A stretch of 64,000 nt of DNA from the NCBI GenBank assembly GCA_963735445.1, contig CAVTLC010000031.1, positions 1-64,000 of the forward strand. Direction: 5' to 3'. How positions within the stretch are numbered: position 1 is the stretch's first letter; the number at the start of each line of letters is the position of its first letter. The stretch comes from AP-15 sp963735445. Lineage in GTDB: Bacteria > Pseudomonadota > Alphaproteobacteria > ATCC43930 > CGMCC-115725. Under the pieces are notes generated by a model that saw only the letters and a list, made by a program, of their open reading frames with translations, searched no databases and was not told where the DNA came from. Positions 1 through 8,019 of the stretch are shown piece after piece. A program made the position numbers and the translations under genes.

Positions 1-33
1 CTCGGGATTGCTTCGTCAGGGGCTGCGCAAAGA

Positions 34-58
34 AACGGCGCCCGTAGGGGGCGCCGTT
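34..58 (-). terminator. Hairpin after the first PEP-CTERM gene
   Basis: A perfect 10-bp inverted repeat (34-43 with 49-58, arm AACGGCGCCC) with a 5-base loop lies 20 bases beyond the stop codon of the minus-strand gene. Read on the minus strand it is followed by a weak T-rich stretch (TCTTT). It is probably an intrinsic terminator, although the T tract is short. Confidence 0.6.
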
Positions 59-78
59 AGGACGCGATGCATTTAAGA

Positions 79-732
79 TTACGAAGTCTTGCGCCGGCGG
101 CGTAATACGCCAAGTCCGACTAGTGCCGAGCCGAGCAACGCCATCGAGGTCGGCTCAGGAACGGTACCTGGCAACGGAGCGCCAGGGACTGCAAACGATT
201 CAGTGCAAGTTACTAGGGTGGTTGGTGCACCCGCCCCCTGCGCGCAGCTTTCCGACAAGGAACCAGTGGAAGGCGAGAAGGTTCCGCTACTATCAGTGAA
301 GCTACCAAAAAAGCCCTCGGTAAAACCACCGTTGGCAGCCGTGGTCTGGGTGGTGAGGCTTAGCAACTCTCGGTTGGTAAAGGAGAAAGTCAAAGTTCCA
401 ATCGTGACGGTTTCCGTAGAGGGCAGCACTACGCCCAATGCGCCGATTGGGACGGGATTTGGCGAGATTGTCACCGTCGCCCCAGGCACCACCCCAGTAG
501 TGCCAGAATTGGTTCCCAGATTGCCACCGACGGCCGTCAGAGTTAGGTTACCAAGGGTCTTTGAGGTGAGACCCGGTGCGATATTGCTGGTGGGCGCCAG
601 CGTTACGATAGCCCCTGTCATCAAGCTGACGCTCAATGAGCCATTGGGAACCGTGGCCGCGCTGGCTTGTCCGCTTAAGGACGCGGCCACCAGCCCGGCG
701 GCCCCCAAGATCGTAAGTGCAGTTCTCTTCAT
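79..732 (-). CDS. PEP-CTERM sorting domain-containing exported protein (paralogue A)
   Basis: A 217-aa secreted protein expected to be sorted by an exosortase. Residues 1-25 form a Sec signal peptide ending ASA. The mature part is low-complexity, rich in Thr/Ser/Gly/Val, with a late Cys pair (SCAQ and VTCT). The last 27 residues are a textbook PEP-CTERM signal: VPEPTS, a hydrophobic helix, then RRRRK. An open frame runs further upstream, but the ATG at 732 is preceded by a GGAGG ribosome site and begins the signal peptide. It is divergent from the next PEP-CTERM gene and has its own sigma-54 promoter and palindrome. The mature start (VPNGS) and Cys pair resemble the gene at 4656-5332, so the two look paralogous. 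Its specific function is unknown. Confidence 0.9.
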   Translation of the reverse strand: MKRTALTILGAAGLVAASLSGQASAATVPNGSLSVSLMTGAIVTLAPTSNIAPGLTSKTLGNLTLTAVGGNLGTNSGTTGVVPGATVTISPNPVPIGALGVVLPSTETVTIGTLTFSFTNRELLSLTTQTTAANGGFTEGFFGSFTDSSGTFSPSTGSLSESCAQGAGAPTTLVTCTESFAVPGAPLPGTVPEPTSMALLGSALVGLGVLRRRRKTS

Positions 733-773
733 CAGAGCCTCCAGGGCTAAGAAGTTGCTACGCCGGAGAATAA

Positions 774-788
774 GCAACTGCTGTGCCA
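774..788 (-). promoter_or_regulatory. Sigma-54 (RpoN) -24/-12 promoter of PEP-CTERM gene A
   Basis: Read on the minus strand the sequence is TGGCAC-AGCAG-TTGC, an exact match to the -24 (TGGCAC) and -12 (TTGC) elements with the invariant GG-to-GC spacing. It ends about 42 bp upstream of the ATG at 732, leaving a short leader with the ribosome site. Confidence 0.85.
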
Positions 789-850
789 AGGTGAAACTTT
801 GATGGAAATTAACGAGATAATGGTGGCGGGCTGACCCGCATGAACCCTGA

Positions 851-869
851 GTGTCAAAATTTTCGACGC
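851..869 (-). promoter_or_regulatory. Candidate enhancer-binding-protein site for PEP-CTERM gene A
   Basis: In the gene direction the sequence is GCGTCGAAAATTTTGACAC: arms G(C/T)GTC and GACAC around nine bases. It lies 62 bp upstream of the sigma-54 element, a usual distance for an upstream activating site. Matching palindromes occur at the other two PEP-CTERM promoters. Confidence 0.7.
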
Positions 870-1190
870 GATCACGGTCAAGTTCCACGAACGGCTTGAC
901 GATTTTTCCCGAGAATTGAGGCTTTCCTTCAGATTTACCGCTTCCAGTCGTTGTAAGCTTTTCCGACGGGCCACGGAGAGAGTTCACTCTCGGCACACCC
1001 GGCCCTTTTCTGCGGGGATGTCAGCCGGTAAAGCGGTCAACATGGGACCTGCCGGGCGCATCGCCTGCTGACCGGCAATTTAGGCGAGTGGGATCAATGC
1101 TCGGTGTCGGAATTCTTAACAGCGACGACTTGGGTTGTGGAAAACGGTGCAGCTTTTTCGTGCCGAAACGCGCAGAGCTCACCGGCGAGG

Positions 1191-1209
1191 GTGTCGGCCA
1201 ATTTGACAC
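1191..1209 (+). promoter_or_regulatory. Candidate enhancer-binding-protein site for PEP-CTERM gene B
   Basis: The sequence GTGTCGGCCAATTTGACAC has perfect 5-bp arms (GTGTC/GACAC) around nine bases and lies 63 bp upstream of the sigma-54 element at 1273. It matches the palindromes at 851-869 and 5447-5465 in orientation and in the ATTTTGACAC-like half. A lone GTGTC half-site follows at 1253-1257. Confidence 0.7.
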
Positions 1210-1272
1210 TTTAAGAATACACTCGCGCAACGGGATATCTTAACACATTGAAGTGTCACGTTTTGTATTATT

Positions 1273-1287
1273 TGGCACATTATTTGC
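1273..1287 (+). promoter_or_regulatory. Sigma-54 (RpoN) -24/-12 promoter of PEP-CTERM gene B
   Basis: The sequence TGGCAC-ATTAT-TTGC matches the sigma-54 consensus exactly in both elements and in spacing. The start codon of the PEP-CTERM gene is 55 bp downstream at 1343, after an AAGGAG ribosome site at 1330-1335. Confidence 0.88.
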
Positions 1288-1342
1288 GAGAAAAGAACGC
1301 GCCAGGATAGCTGCCCTTGGCCCGCTGAGAAGGAGTAGACCC

Positions 1343-2062
1343 ATGGAATTCAGAGTCCTGTTTCCCATTATCGCTACGTTGGCAGCAGTGTCCGGCGCCG
1401 CCTCGGCAGCACCATGTGTGACCGCGCCCTACTCGACCTACCTAGCTTCGGGATTCTCTTGCACAGTAGCCGACCAAACCTACTCCGGCTTTTCGTTTGG
1501 CCCGGTCACGGTCGGCGGCTCAGGCGCGGCGGTAACCCCGGCAGATATAACCGTTGCACCTGAGACTACCTCGAACGGACCCGGGCTATTATTCTCTTCA
1601 TCAGCAATCGCCGTAACGCAGCCGACGCCAATAGGTTCGGATACTTTTATCGATTTACCCTTAGGCTTCACAGTGACTACCAATGGCGCATTGTTGGACG
1701 ACGCGGCGCTCGACGTTGCTGGTATTACATCGGGTAGTGGGACTATAACTGTTACCGAGACCGTTTCAACAATACCGCCCGCGCCTATCCCGCCGATGCA
1801 GGTGAGAGTGGGGGGCGCCCTCCTAGCCTCGCTGAGCGATGTTATTGATTTCGGTCCAGTGCCCGTCGTGGACGTCTCCAAAAATATATTCCTTGACATC
1901 CCATCTGGAACCATAGGCAGCGCCACAATTACATCAATAACGCAAGCGTTTTCTGAGGTGAGTGTGGGAGTGCCCGAGCCGGCATCTCTGTCCCTGTTAG
2001 GCGCCGCTCTTGCCGGGTTGGGATTATTGGTCCCCTGGCGACGACAAAAAGAAATCCGCTAG
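1343..2062 (+). CDS. PEP-CTERM sorting domain-containing exported protein (gene B)
   Basis: A 239-aa secreted protein. Residues 1-22 are a signal peptide ending ASA, followed by a Thr/Ser/Val-rich mature region with an early Cys pair. The last 30 residues are a PEP-CTERM signal: VPEPAS, a hydrophobic stretch, then a basic end (WRRQKEIR). The frame is open from 1253, but that start would overlap the sigma-54 promoter. The ATG at 1343 has AAGGAG at 1330-1335 and begins the signal peptide, so it is preferred. The protein is expected to be anchored or released by an exosortase at the cell envelope, but no exosortase is encoded in this window. The mature domain is not a family I recognise. Confidence 0.9.
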   Translation: MEFRVLFPIIATLAAVSGAASAAPCVTAPYSTYLASGFSCTVADQTYSGFSFGPVTVGGSGAAVTPADITVAPETTSNGPGLLFSSSAIAVTQPTPIGSDTFIDLPLGFTVTTNGALLDDAALDVAGITSGSGTITVTETVSTIPPAPIPPMQVRVGGALLASLSDVIDFGPVPVVDVSKNIFLDIPSGTIGSATITSITQAFSEVSVGVPEPASLSLLGAALAGLGLLVPWRRQKEIR

Positions 2063-2446
2063 CCACCATCCCAAAAAAAATCTCGCTTAGTTTGTGGCGG
2101 GCCGCGTAACCTCTCTCGCCAATATTCAGTGACCGGGGCCTCCGATGGTGCCGGGAGGGCGGCTGGCCGGGGCAGTTCTCGCATTCCTGAACAGCTAAAT
2201 CGGTCGCCTGCCTTCCCAACTCTCTTCGCAAGCCCGCGGGGTGAGGACACCTGTCCGTGCGCCTGCTGCGGGGCTTTTCCGCTGCAGGCGCTCGTTGGGC
2301 AACGTCGAAGCGCAGAAAGCAGATGCTCAGTGGACCAACGATCTGTTTTGACGCCGAATAGACGTGTCTTTGACGTTAGTCTGACGCCAGATCGTGCACG
2401 CTTGGCGGGAGGCCGGCATCCTGGTTAAAAGAAGGGACGTACTTTG
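2063..2446 (+). other. Intergenic region with an inverted repeat
   Basis: No convincing gene is seen in these 384 bases. The clearest structure is an inverted repeat at 2259-2271 and 2279-2291 (13-bp arms, one mismatch, 7-base loop). It lies about 200 bp after the PEP-CTERM gene, with no T tract after it. A GAAGGGA ribosome site precedes the next gene. A promoter could not be identified. Confidence 0.4.
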
Positions 2447-4062
2447 ATGAAAAATCGAACGCCGCGCAATATTATTAGTCTCGTGTTTCTCGCACTAACC
2501 CTAACAACTACTCACGCTATTGCTATCGCGCAAGTGCCGCCTCCCCTTTCCTATTCGATGTGGCTGCAGCTGCGCAATAATCCGGACGCTTTGCGCCAAT
2601 TGCAATTGCCGGCGCCCCCGGCGACCCGGCGACCCGCGCTGGCCGCAGCAATTTCGCCGTGGCAGCCTTTGACCAACAACGTGCCGGTCAGTTATAGCAA
2701 CCCGCTGTTGATGACTGACGGCTCTGTGATAGTGCATAACGGAAGTAACCAGGATTGGTGGAAACTTACGCCCGACATAGACGGCAATTACGTAAACGGC
2801 ACCTGGTCTCAGATCGCCTCTCTGCCAGCGGGCTATAGCCCTTTATATTTCGCCTCCGCGGTGCTGCCGGATGGTCGGGTCATAATCAACGGTGGCGAGT
2901 ACAATTTCGCCCAATTTGCTTGGACCAATAAGGGCGCAATCTATTCTCCGCAACTCAACATGTGGCGACCGGTTTCGCCTCCCGCGGGGTGGACAAGCAT
3001 TGGCGATGCTTCGAGCGTCGTACTATCCGATGGAACTTATATGCTTGCGAATGCTTTGTCGAAGCAGCAGGCTGTGTTGAGCGAGAGCACCTCAGGGGCC
3101 ATTAATTCGCTGATCTGGGCCGTTATTGGGTCAGGCAAGTTCGATTCCAACGACGAAGAAAATTGGACGTTGCTGCCCAGCGGGAATGTGCTAACAGTCG
3201 ACACCTACGTCGGCGAAGGAACCTGCGGACGTAATTCCGAAATATATAGTGTCCGGTCTGGTGTCTGGGCGCGCACGGGCGATACGCCAAATCAGCTTGC
3301 TGACTGTAATGTCACTTTTGAAATGGGCCCCCAGCTTTTGCGGCCCGACGGCACTGTCGTCGCATTTGGAGCTACGTCGAACGGGCCTGCACATACGGGC
3401 ATATTCAACTCTTACACGTCTACTTGGACAGCTGGGCCTGATCTCCCGAACGTCGACGGCCAGTTCTACACCCTAGTCGACGCCCCGGCAGCCCTCTTGC
3501 CTGATGGAAACGTGTTATTCGCCGCTAGTCCTGGCCCCTATATCACACCCGTCCATTTCTTCGAGCTCGATACGGAAGGGGGCATCAACCAAGTAGCGGA
3601 CACGCCTCTAGCGCCGTTCGAATTTCTTGCTATTTTGTAAATTTTCTCGTTCTGCCGACCGGCCAAATTCTCGCAACTGACTTCAGTTCAATCCAGATAT
3701 ACACGCCGTCCGGCGCCCCTGACCCCAGCTGGGCTCCTGTAATCGCTACATACCCGGGGACCGTTGTTCGAGGCGGTACTTATCAGCTTACCGGGTCGCA
3801 ATTCAACGGGTTGTCTCAGGGCGCGGTTTACGGCGATGACGTCCAGGGAGCCACAAATTATCCTATTGTGCGTCTTGTAAATTACTCGACGGGTCACGTC
3901 TTTTATGCTCGGACATCGGGTTTCAACACAATGTCGGTCGCACCCAAGACACCTTCATCGGCAAATTTTGTTGTGTCGGGCAATACCGAGACCGGACTAA
4001 GCCGGCTCTCTGTAATCGCGAACGGCATCGCCTCGCAACCAATCGACGTCGTTGTGCAGTAA
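2447..4062 (+). CDS. Kelch-repeat / galactose-oxidase-like exported protein, frameshifted
   Basis: A secreted beta-propeller protein, about 540 aa when the frame is restored. Residues 1-29 are a signal peptide. Kelch-like blades follow, with repeated DG-plus-hydrophobic motifs such as LPDGRVIING, LLRPDGTVVAFG and LLPDGNVLFA. The C-terminal part (about 3680-4062) is an E-set-like domain of the kind that closes galactose/glyoxal oxidase-like propellers, ending SQPIDVVVQ. Translation stops at 3640, but the homologous frame (NFLVLPTGQIL) continues one base out of phase to 4062, so one base seems lost near 3628. The start is the ATG at 2447 after GAAGGGA; a TTG lies one codon earlier. Oxidase activity is not established because the radical-copper residues could not be placed. 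Confidence 0.75.
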
Positions 4063-4181
4063 AAATACCGACTGCGGCAGCTCACGCGCTGCAAGCCAAA
4101 CATCCAGGAAGAGGCCTACGGATAGCTTAAACATGAACCACTACGAGCAGGCGCCACTCGATCGGATAGGGGTGATGGACT

Positions 4182-4607
4182 GTGATTTTCATTGCCGGAG
4201 CGTGTCCCGATGGCATTCGAAATATCCAAGCCGCTGATAGCGAGGGCGTACTTACAGATCAAGTGACTGCTCCTGCGACAACACAGCAGGTCGGGCAAGC
4301 CGCGTGTGCTAATCCGAATGCGATATCGGAACGGCCGGAAACCGAATGGGCTGCCTTACCGGCGGCAAACACCCAAAGATGGACCGCTCGCCGTAAAGCG
4401 GCGGTGGTGATCGCAGTGTCGAATGGCCGCTTCGCTCGCCAAGAGGTTTGCCGTCGCTATCAGCTTTCGGAGGAGGAGCTTCTTGCTTGGGAAGAAGCAT
4501 TTAAGAGGCATGGTAGTCCAGGTCTACGCGCCACTCAACAATACAGTCGTCTCGCGGAGACCATCTCGGTAAGTGGCGCGCGGCGGCTCCTAACGCGGAT
4601 CCGGTGA
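4182..4607 (+). CDS. DUF1153 / SciP-like small regulator
   Basis: An open frame of 141 aa. From about residue 58 it matches the DUF1153 family: LPAANTQRWTARRKAAVV, then EVCRRYQLSEEELLAWEEAF and HGSPGLRATQQY. The family includes SciP, the Caulobacter inhibitor of the cell-cycle regulator CtrA, a helix-turn-helix protein of about 90 aa. Here the conserved block sits at the C-terminus and the first 57 residues are unlike the family, so the GTG at 4182 may not be the true start; a GTG at 4263 is another option. Residues such as SNGRFARQ replace the usual RGGLLSLEE, so it is a divergent copy. It lies between PEP-CTERM genes and may regulate the locus, but that is inference. Confidence 0.6.
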   Translation: MIFIAGACPDGIRNIQAADSEGVLTDQVTAPATTQQVGQAACANPNAISERPETEWAALPAANTQRWTARRKAAVVIAVSNGRFARQEVCRRYQLSEEELLAWEEAFKRHGSPGLRATQQYSRLAETISVSGARRLLTRIR

Positions 4608-4655
4608 GCAAACTTTGCGCTCAAGGACGAAAGTGTAACGGAGGCGATCGCCGCT

Positions 4656-5332
4656 TTAAGGTTGGCGGCGGCGCAGCGCGCCAAAGCCGAGCAGTGCGGA
4701 GCCGAGCAATGCCAGCGACGCCGGCTCGGGGACGGGTCGCCTGGAATCGCCGCTGGCGGGCTCGAGATCGTCTTTACACAACCGATCGCGGCGCCCGGCT
4801 GCACCTGGGTGCAGGCAATCGACATGTTGGCCGCCTGACCCGCCAGGTAATTTCCTGTCGTATCGCCGCCAAAGGTGCCGGTCAACACCAGATCCAGCGC
4901 ACCGTTTGTCAGCACATTGGTAAAGATGCTGGTGAAGTTGAACGTCACCGTGCCTGTTGCGTTCGTAACCTTAACCGTGTCGCCGAACGCGCCGGTGAAA
5001 TTGACCGGGTATGTCGACATCGACGTGATCTGGGTGACAGCATTCCCTGTTGTCAAATATCCTGGGGCATGCGCGGCGCTGCAGCCATTCCCGGCGGCAC
5101 CGCAAAAATTATCGGCGTTGCCGAGGAACGGGTCCATAAATGACCCAACTGTCTCAGCGCCGCTCAACGTCAGCGCTGTTGTCGCCGTGGTGATATTTCC
5201 GGTATTGACCGAATTGGGTCCCGCGATCGACGCGGTGAACGATCCGTTTGGCTGGACTGATGCTGCCTGTGCCGTGGCCGCGAATGCCAACAGAGCCAGC
5301 GGCCCCAATGCTACCAAGCCTAGTGCCCGCAT
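4656..5332 (-). CDS. PEP-CTERM sorting domain-containing protein (paralogue C), frameshifted before the sorting signal
   Basis: A secreted protein of about 225 aa when restored. Residues 1-23 are a signal peptide ending AQA; the mature start (VQPNGSF) and a late Cys pair (ACTQ, GCVK) resemble gene A. In the recorded frame the protein reads past IPGDP into unrelated sequence and stops at 4535. One base out of phase lies a complete PEP-CTERM signal, PVPEPASLALLGSALLGFG then RRRQP, ending with TAA at 4656-4658. Adding one C in the C run near 4735 restores it. The ATG at 5332 follows GGAGGT. The lost base may be an assembly error, a true mutation or a phase-variable switch of sorting. Confidence 0.82.
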
Positions 5333-5381
5333 CTATTTACCTCCGCAGTTTGGGTCACCTCACCGCTCACGCGACGGCTAA

Positions 5382-5396
5382 GCAATTCTCATGCCG
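5382..5396 (-). promoter_or_regulatory. Probable sigma-54 promoter of PEP-CTERM gene C
   Basis: Read on the minus strand the sequence is CGGCAT-GAGAA-TTGC. The essential GG and GC and their spacing are kept, the -12 element is exact and the -24 element has two mismatches (CGGCAT against TGGCAC). It lies 50 bp upstream of the ATG at 5332, in line with the other two PEP-CTERM genes. Confidence 0.65.
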
Positions 5397-5446
5397 GGTT
5401 ATAGTTCAGGGTAAAACAACGTGTTGCTCATTCATGTTGGCCTGAC

Positions 5447-5465
5447 GTGTCAAAAATTTCGACAC
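5447..5465 (-). promoter_or_regulatory. Candidate enhancer-binding-protein site for PEP-CTERM gene C
   Basis: In the gene direction the sequence is GTGTCGAAATTTTTGACAC: perfect GTGTC/GACAC arms around nine bases, 50 bp upstream of the sigma-54-like element. It differs at only a few positions from the site at 851-869. Confidence 0.72.
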
Positions 5466-5589
5466 TCAGAAAGCCCGCCCGGCCCCGACCGCACCGCCAA
5501 ATACATTGATTTTAAGAGCTTATTTGGAATTTGAGGTGTGTAAAAAAATCCGGCACCTTCACGACGTCGATCCCGTTCACACAAGCGCG

Positions 5590-5943
5590 TATCCGAAGCG
5601 TGGGTCGCCGCCGGTCATCCGCGCGAGCCGCGCGCGTTCCTGCAGGCGCCGATCTATGTCGCCGAAACCCGAGAGGCCGCGCTGGAGGATGCGCGCGCGG
5701 GTATGATGCGGTTCTCGACCTATCGCGCCGATCTGATCCGACGGCCGTTGAGTTACGAAATGGTGCTGCGCGAAAAGGTTATCGCCGGCACACCCGAGAT
5801 GGTTGTCGAGCGGCTACGCGAATTGCGCGAGACGGCACCTCGACGGAGCATCGGCCGAGGTCAACCGGCAGCCTGGTCAGCCATGAGCAGGTAATGAATT
5901 CGTGGGTCTTTATTGTCAGGAGGTCGGGCCGCAGTTTAAGTAG
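5590..5943 (+). pseudogene. 3' remnant of a luciferase-like (LLM class) flavin monooxygenase
   Basis: Only the last third of an LLM-family gene can be recognised, spread over several frames. One frame gives EAWVAAGHPREPR, then APIYVAETREAALEDA and GTPEMVVERLRELRET. Out-of-phase pieces follow: LDGASAEVN, GSLVSHEQVMNS and finally GLYCQEVGPQFK with a TAG at 5941-5943. The same order of motifs is seen in the intact LLM gene at 26564-27643 (EEAGHPG, APTYLAETEE, GTPDSVAGKL, ending MPQF). No N-terminal part or start exists upstream, where the PEP-CTERM regulatory region begins. The 5' truncation and at least three frame changes in 250 bases argue for real decay. Confidence 0.72.
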
Positions 5944-5971
5944 CCTGTCGGTTTCCTATTTTCGACGACCC

Positions 5972-7228
5972 CTACGCCGCAAACGACTCCGTCATTGCCG
6001 AGTAGACCAAGGTGCGCAGGTCGCGGCGCAAGGTCAGGCGCGTCGGGCTGCCCATGACCTGGGTCATGAACACGACCGTCAGTTCTTCCTTGGGGTCGAT
6101 CCAGAAGGCGGTCGCGGCCGCACCACCCCAGAAATATTCGCCGAGCGATCCCGGGAGGCGGGTTTTGGCGACGTTTACATTGACCCCGCAGCCGAGTGAG
6201 AAGCCGACCCCAGCATAGCCGGACTCGCTGAACATACCGGGCAGCGCCATATCGGCTATCTCTCTGCCGTCGGGCAGATAATTCAGACTGAACAGGGCCA
6301 CAGTCTTGGGGCTGAGGATCTGCACCCCGTCGAGCGTGCCGCCATTCAGCATCATGCGGCAAAAACGCAGATAGTCGTGCGCCGTAGACACCAGGCCGCC
6401 ACCACCCGATTCCAGCCGCGGCGGTGTCGCGTAGGTGCTTTCTCGGGCGTCATCCTGCAATTTCAGCCCGCTTCCCTTGGCCTCCGGCTGATAGCAGGAG
6501 GTGAAGCGTTCGGTCTTATCCGACGGCACATCGAACGCGGTGTCGCTCATGCCGAGCGGCTCGAACAGCCGCGTGCGCAAAAACTCGCCAAAGCGCATGC
6601 CCGACAGCTTTTCGACGAGGTAGCCCAACACGTCGATTGCGACCGAATAATTCCAGGCTGTTCCCGGCGAAAAATCGAGCGGGATCTGCGCCAGCTGCTC
6701 GACCATCTCCGATAAGCCGCCCTGGGTCTGACGATCGACGATCTTGGCCCGGCGATAGGCGGCATCGACGGCAGTGCGCATCATAAAGCCGTAGGTGAGA
6801 CCGGAGGTGTGGGTCGCGAGGTCGATAACCTTCATCGGCCGTTGAACCGGCCGCGTCATGAAACTGGGCGGCGCGTCCGCCAACAGCGATGGCGTGCCGC
6901 TGGCGTAGACGCCGAGATTCTTCCAAGCCGGGATGTGGCTGTGGACGTCGTCATCCAACCCGATCAGTCCCTCTTCGACCAACATCATCAAGGCGACGGC
7001 GGTGATCGGCTTGGTCATCGAGTAGATGCGGAATATCGCGTCCTCGCGCATCGGCTTGCCGCGCTCGATGTCCATCACGCCGCAGATGCCGTTATGGACG
7101 AGGTGACCCTTGCGATAGATCTGGGTCAGGATGCCGGGCAGATAGCCTTGGTCGACGTAGCGACGCTTCATCACTTCGTCCAAACGCGCCAGCCGCGCCG
7201 ATGACATGCCTACCGTTTCGGGCTTCAT
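5972..7228 (-). CDS. Beta-lactamase-family serine hydrolase (class C / esterase type)
   Basis: A 418-aa serine hydrolase of the penicillin-binding-protein/beta-lactamase fold. The nucleophile motif SMTK is at residues 70-73 and the second motif, YSV, at 194-196. The family's HTSGLTYG segment is at 140-147, and a Gly-rich WGGAA stretch stands near the C-terminus. There is no signal peptide, so it is probably cytoplasmic. Such proteins are usually esterases, amidases or peptidases (EstB-like) rather than resistance beta-lactamases. The ATG at 7228 follows a GGAGGAT ribosome site. The gene stands alone, tail-to-tail with the monooxygenase remnant. The substrate is unknown. Confidence 0.88.
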   Translation of the reverse strand: MKPETVGMSSARLARLDEVMKRRYVDQGYLPGILTQIYRKGHLVHNGICGVMDIERGKPMREDAIFRIYSMTKPITAVALMMLVEEGLIGLDDDVHSHIPAWKNLGVYASGTPSLLADAPPSFMTRPVQRPMKVIDLATHTSGLTYGFMMRTAVDAAYRRAKIVDRQTQGGLSEMVEQLAQIPLDFSPGTAWNYSVAIDVLGYLVEKLSGMRFGEFLRTRLFEPLGMSDTAFDVPSDKTERFTSCYQPEAKGSGLKLQDDARESTYATPPRLESGGGGLVSTAHDYLRFCRMMLNGGTLDGVQILSPKTVALFSLNYLPDGREIADMALPGMFSESGYAGVGFSLGCGVNVNVAKTRLPGSLGEYFWGGAAATAFWIDPKEELTVVFMTQVMGSPTRLTLRRDLRTLVYSAMTESFAA

Positions 7229-7621
7229 AACTATCCTCCGAGGTCGAGCCGCCCGACGCCAGCATAGGGTTCCGCAGGACCAAAAGCGACCGGCAAGCAG
7301 GTTGGAATGTCGACATCGTGGTCAAGCCGATTGCGCGGAGCCGCGCTCTGGCTGAGCGCATGCGTCCGCGCCGCGAGCGCCAGAGCCCGGAGGGCCAGAT
7401 GCCTGAATCGACCGAACGCGGTTGCGGCGTATCGCGGAGGCACGACCACGCAGAGGTTATCTGCTTTCTCGCATCGCGCGACGCCGAGCTTGTAACTGGC
7501 GTCACGATCGACGCAACTGGCGGGAATCGAGAATCCATCGCGCAGATTCGCGGAAACTGCAGGGAGGTGTGAACAGGCGCACTTGACGCTAAATAATGAT
7601 CGGCACGAGAAGGAGGTTTTG
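7229..7621 (+). other. Intergenic region between divergent genes
   Basis: These 393 bases separate the serine hydrolase (minus strand) from the DUF1244 gene (plus strand). Short open frames exist on both strands, but none has a good ribosome site or recognisable protein sequence. It should hold both promoters, which I could not place. The DUF1244 ribosome site GAAGGAGG is at 7610-7617. Confidence 0.35.
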
Positions 7622-7918
7622 ATGGACGACAACACCCGCACCGAACTCGAAGCAGCCGCTTTTCGCCGGCTGGTCGAACATCTGCGCGAACGCAACGACG
7701 TACAAAACATCGATCTGATGAACCTTGCCGGCTTCTGCCGCAACTGCCTGTCGCGGTGGTACCGCGAGGCAGCCGAAGAACGCAGCATTCCGCTCTCTGA
7801 CCCGCAAGCGCGTGAGATCGTCTATGGAATGCCCTATGACGAGTGGCGCAAGAAACACCAGAAGGAGGCCAGCCCCGAGCAGAAAGCCGCCTTCGCCGCT
7901 TCCCAGCCGCAGCACTAA
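7622..7918 (+). CDS. DUF1244 domain-containing protein
   Basis: A 98-aa cytoplasmic protein matching the DUF1244 family across its length: an N-terminal helix, AGFCRNCLSRWYREAAEE with a CxxC at about residues 37-40, and VYGMPYDEWRKKHQ. The family is widespread in proteobacteria and has no settled function. The frame is open from 7583, but the ATG at 7622 has an ideal GAAGGAGG site five bases upstream. The nearby gapR-like gene follows on the same strand after about 100 bp. Confidence 0.88.
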   Translation: MDDNTRTELEAAAFRRLVEHLRERNDVQNIDLMNLAGFCRNCLSRWYREAAEERSIPLSDPQAREIVYGMPYDEWRKKHQKEASPEQKAAFAASQPQH

Positions 7919-8019
7919 CGGCGACAGACGCGGGCTCCCCCTATCTTGCGCCGGCGCGGACTGGCCGCTATCGTCGCCGTGCCGCGCGGGGGTGCGGCGC
8001 GATTGGGGAGAGGGGGACC

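Noticed and set aside
89..802. Long plus-strand open frame (237 aa) over the first PEP-CTERM gene
   Set aside because: It is antisense to a gene with signal peptide, ribosome site, promoter and PEP-CTERM signal; its protein is low-complexity with no recognisable features.
2401..2417. Possible sigma-54 promoter ahead of the kelch gene
   Set aside because: GG and GC have the right spacing, but the -12 element is CGGC rather than TTGC, the -24 element is TGGCGG, and no palindrome lies upstream.
2129..2428. 99-aa plus-strand open frame before the kelch gene
   Set aside because: Biased composition, no ribosome site, and it spans a strong inverted repeat.
7307..7572. Short open frames between the serine hydrolase and DUF1244 genes
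   Set aside because: No ribosome site, Arg-rich composition, and no resemblance to known proteins.
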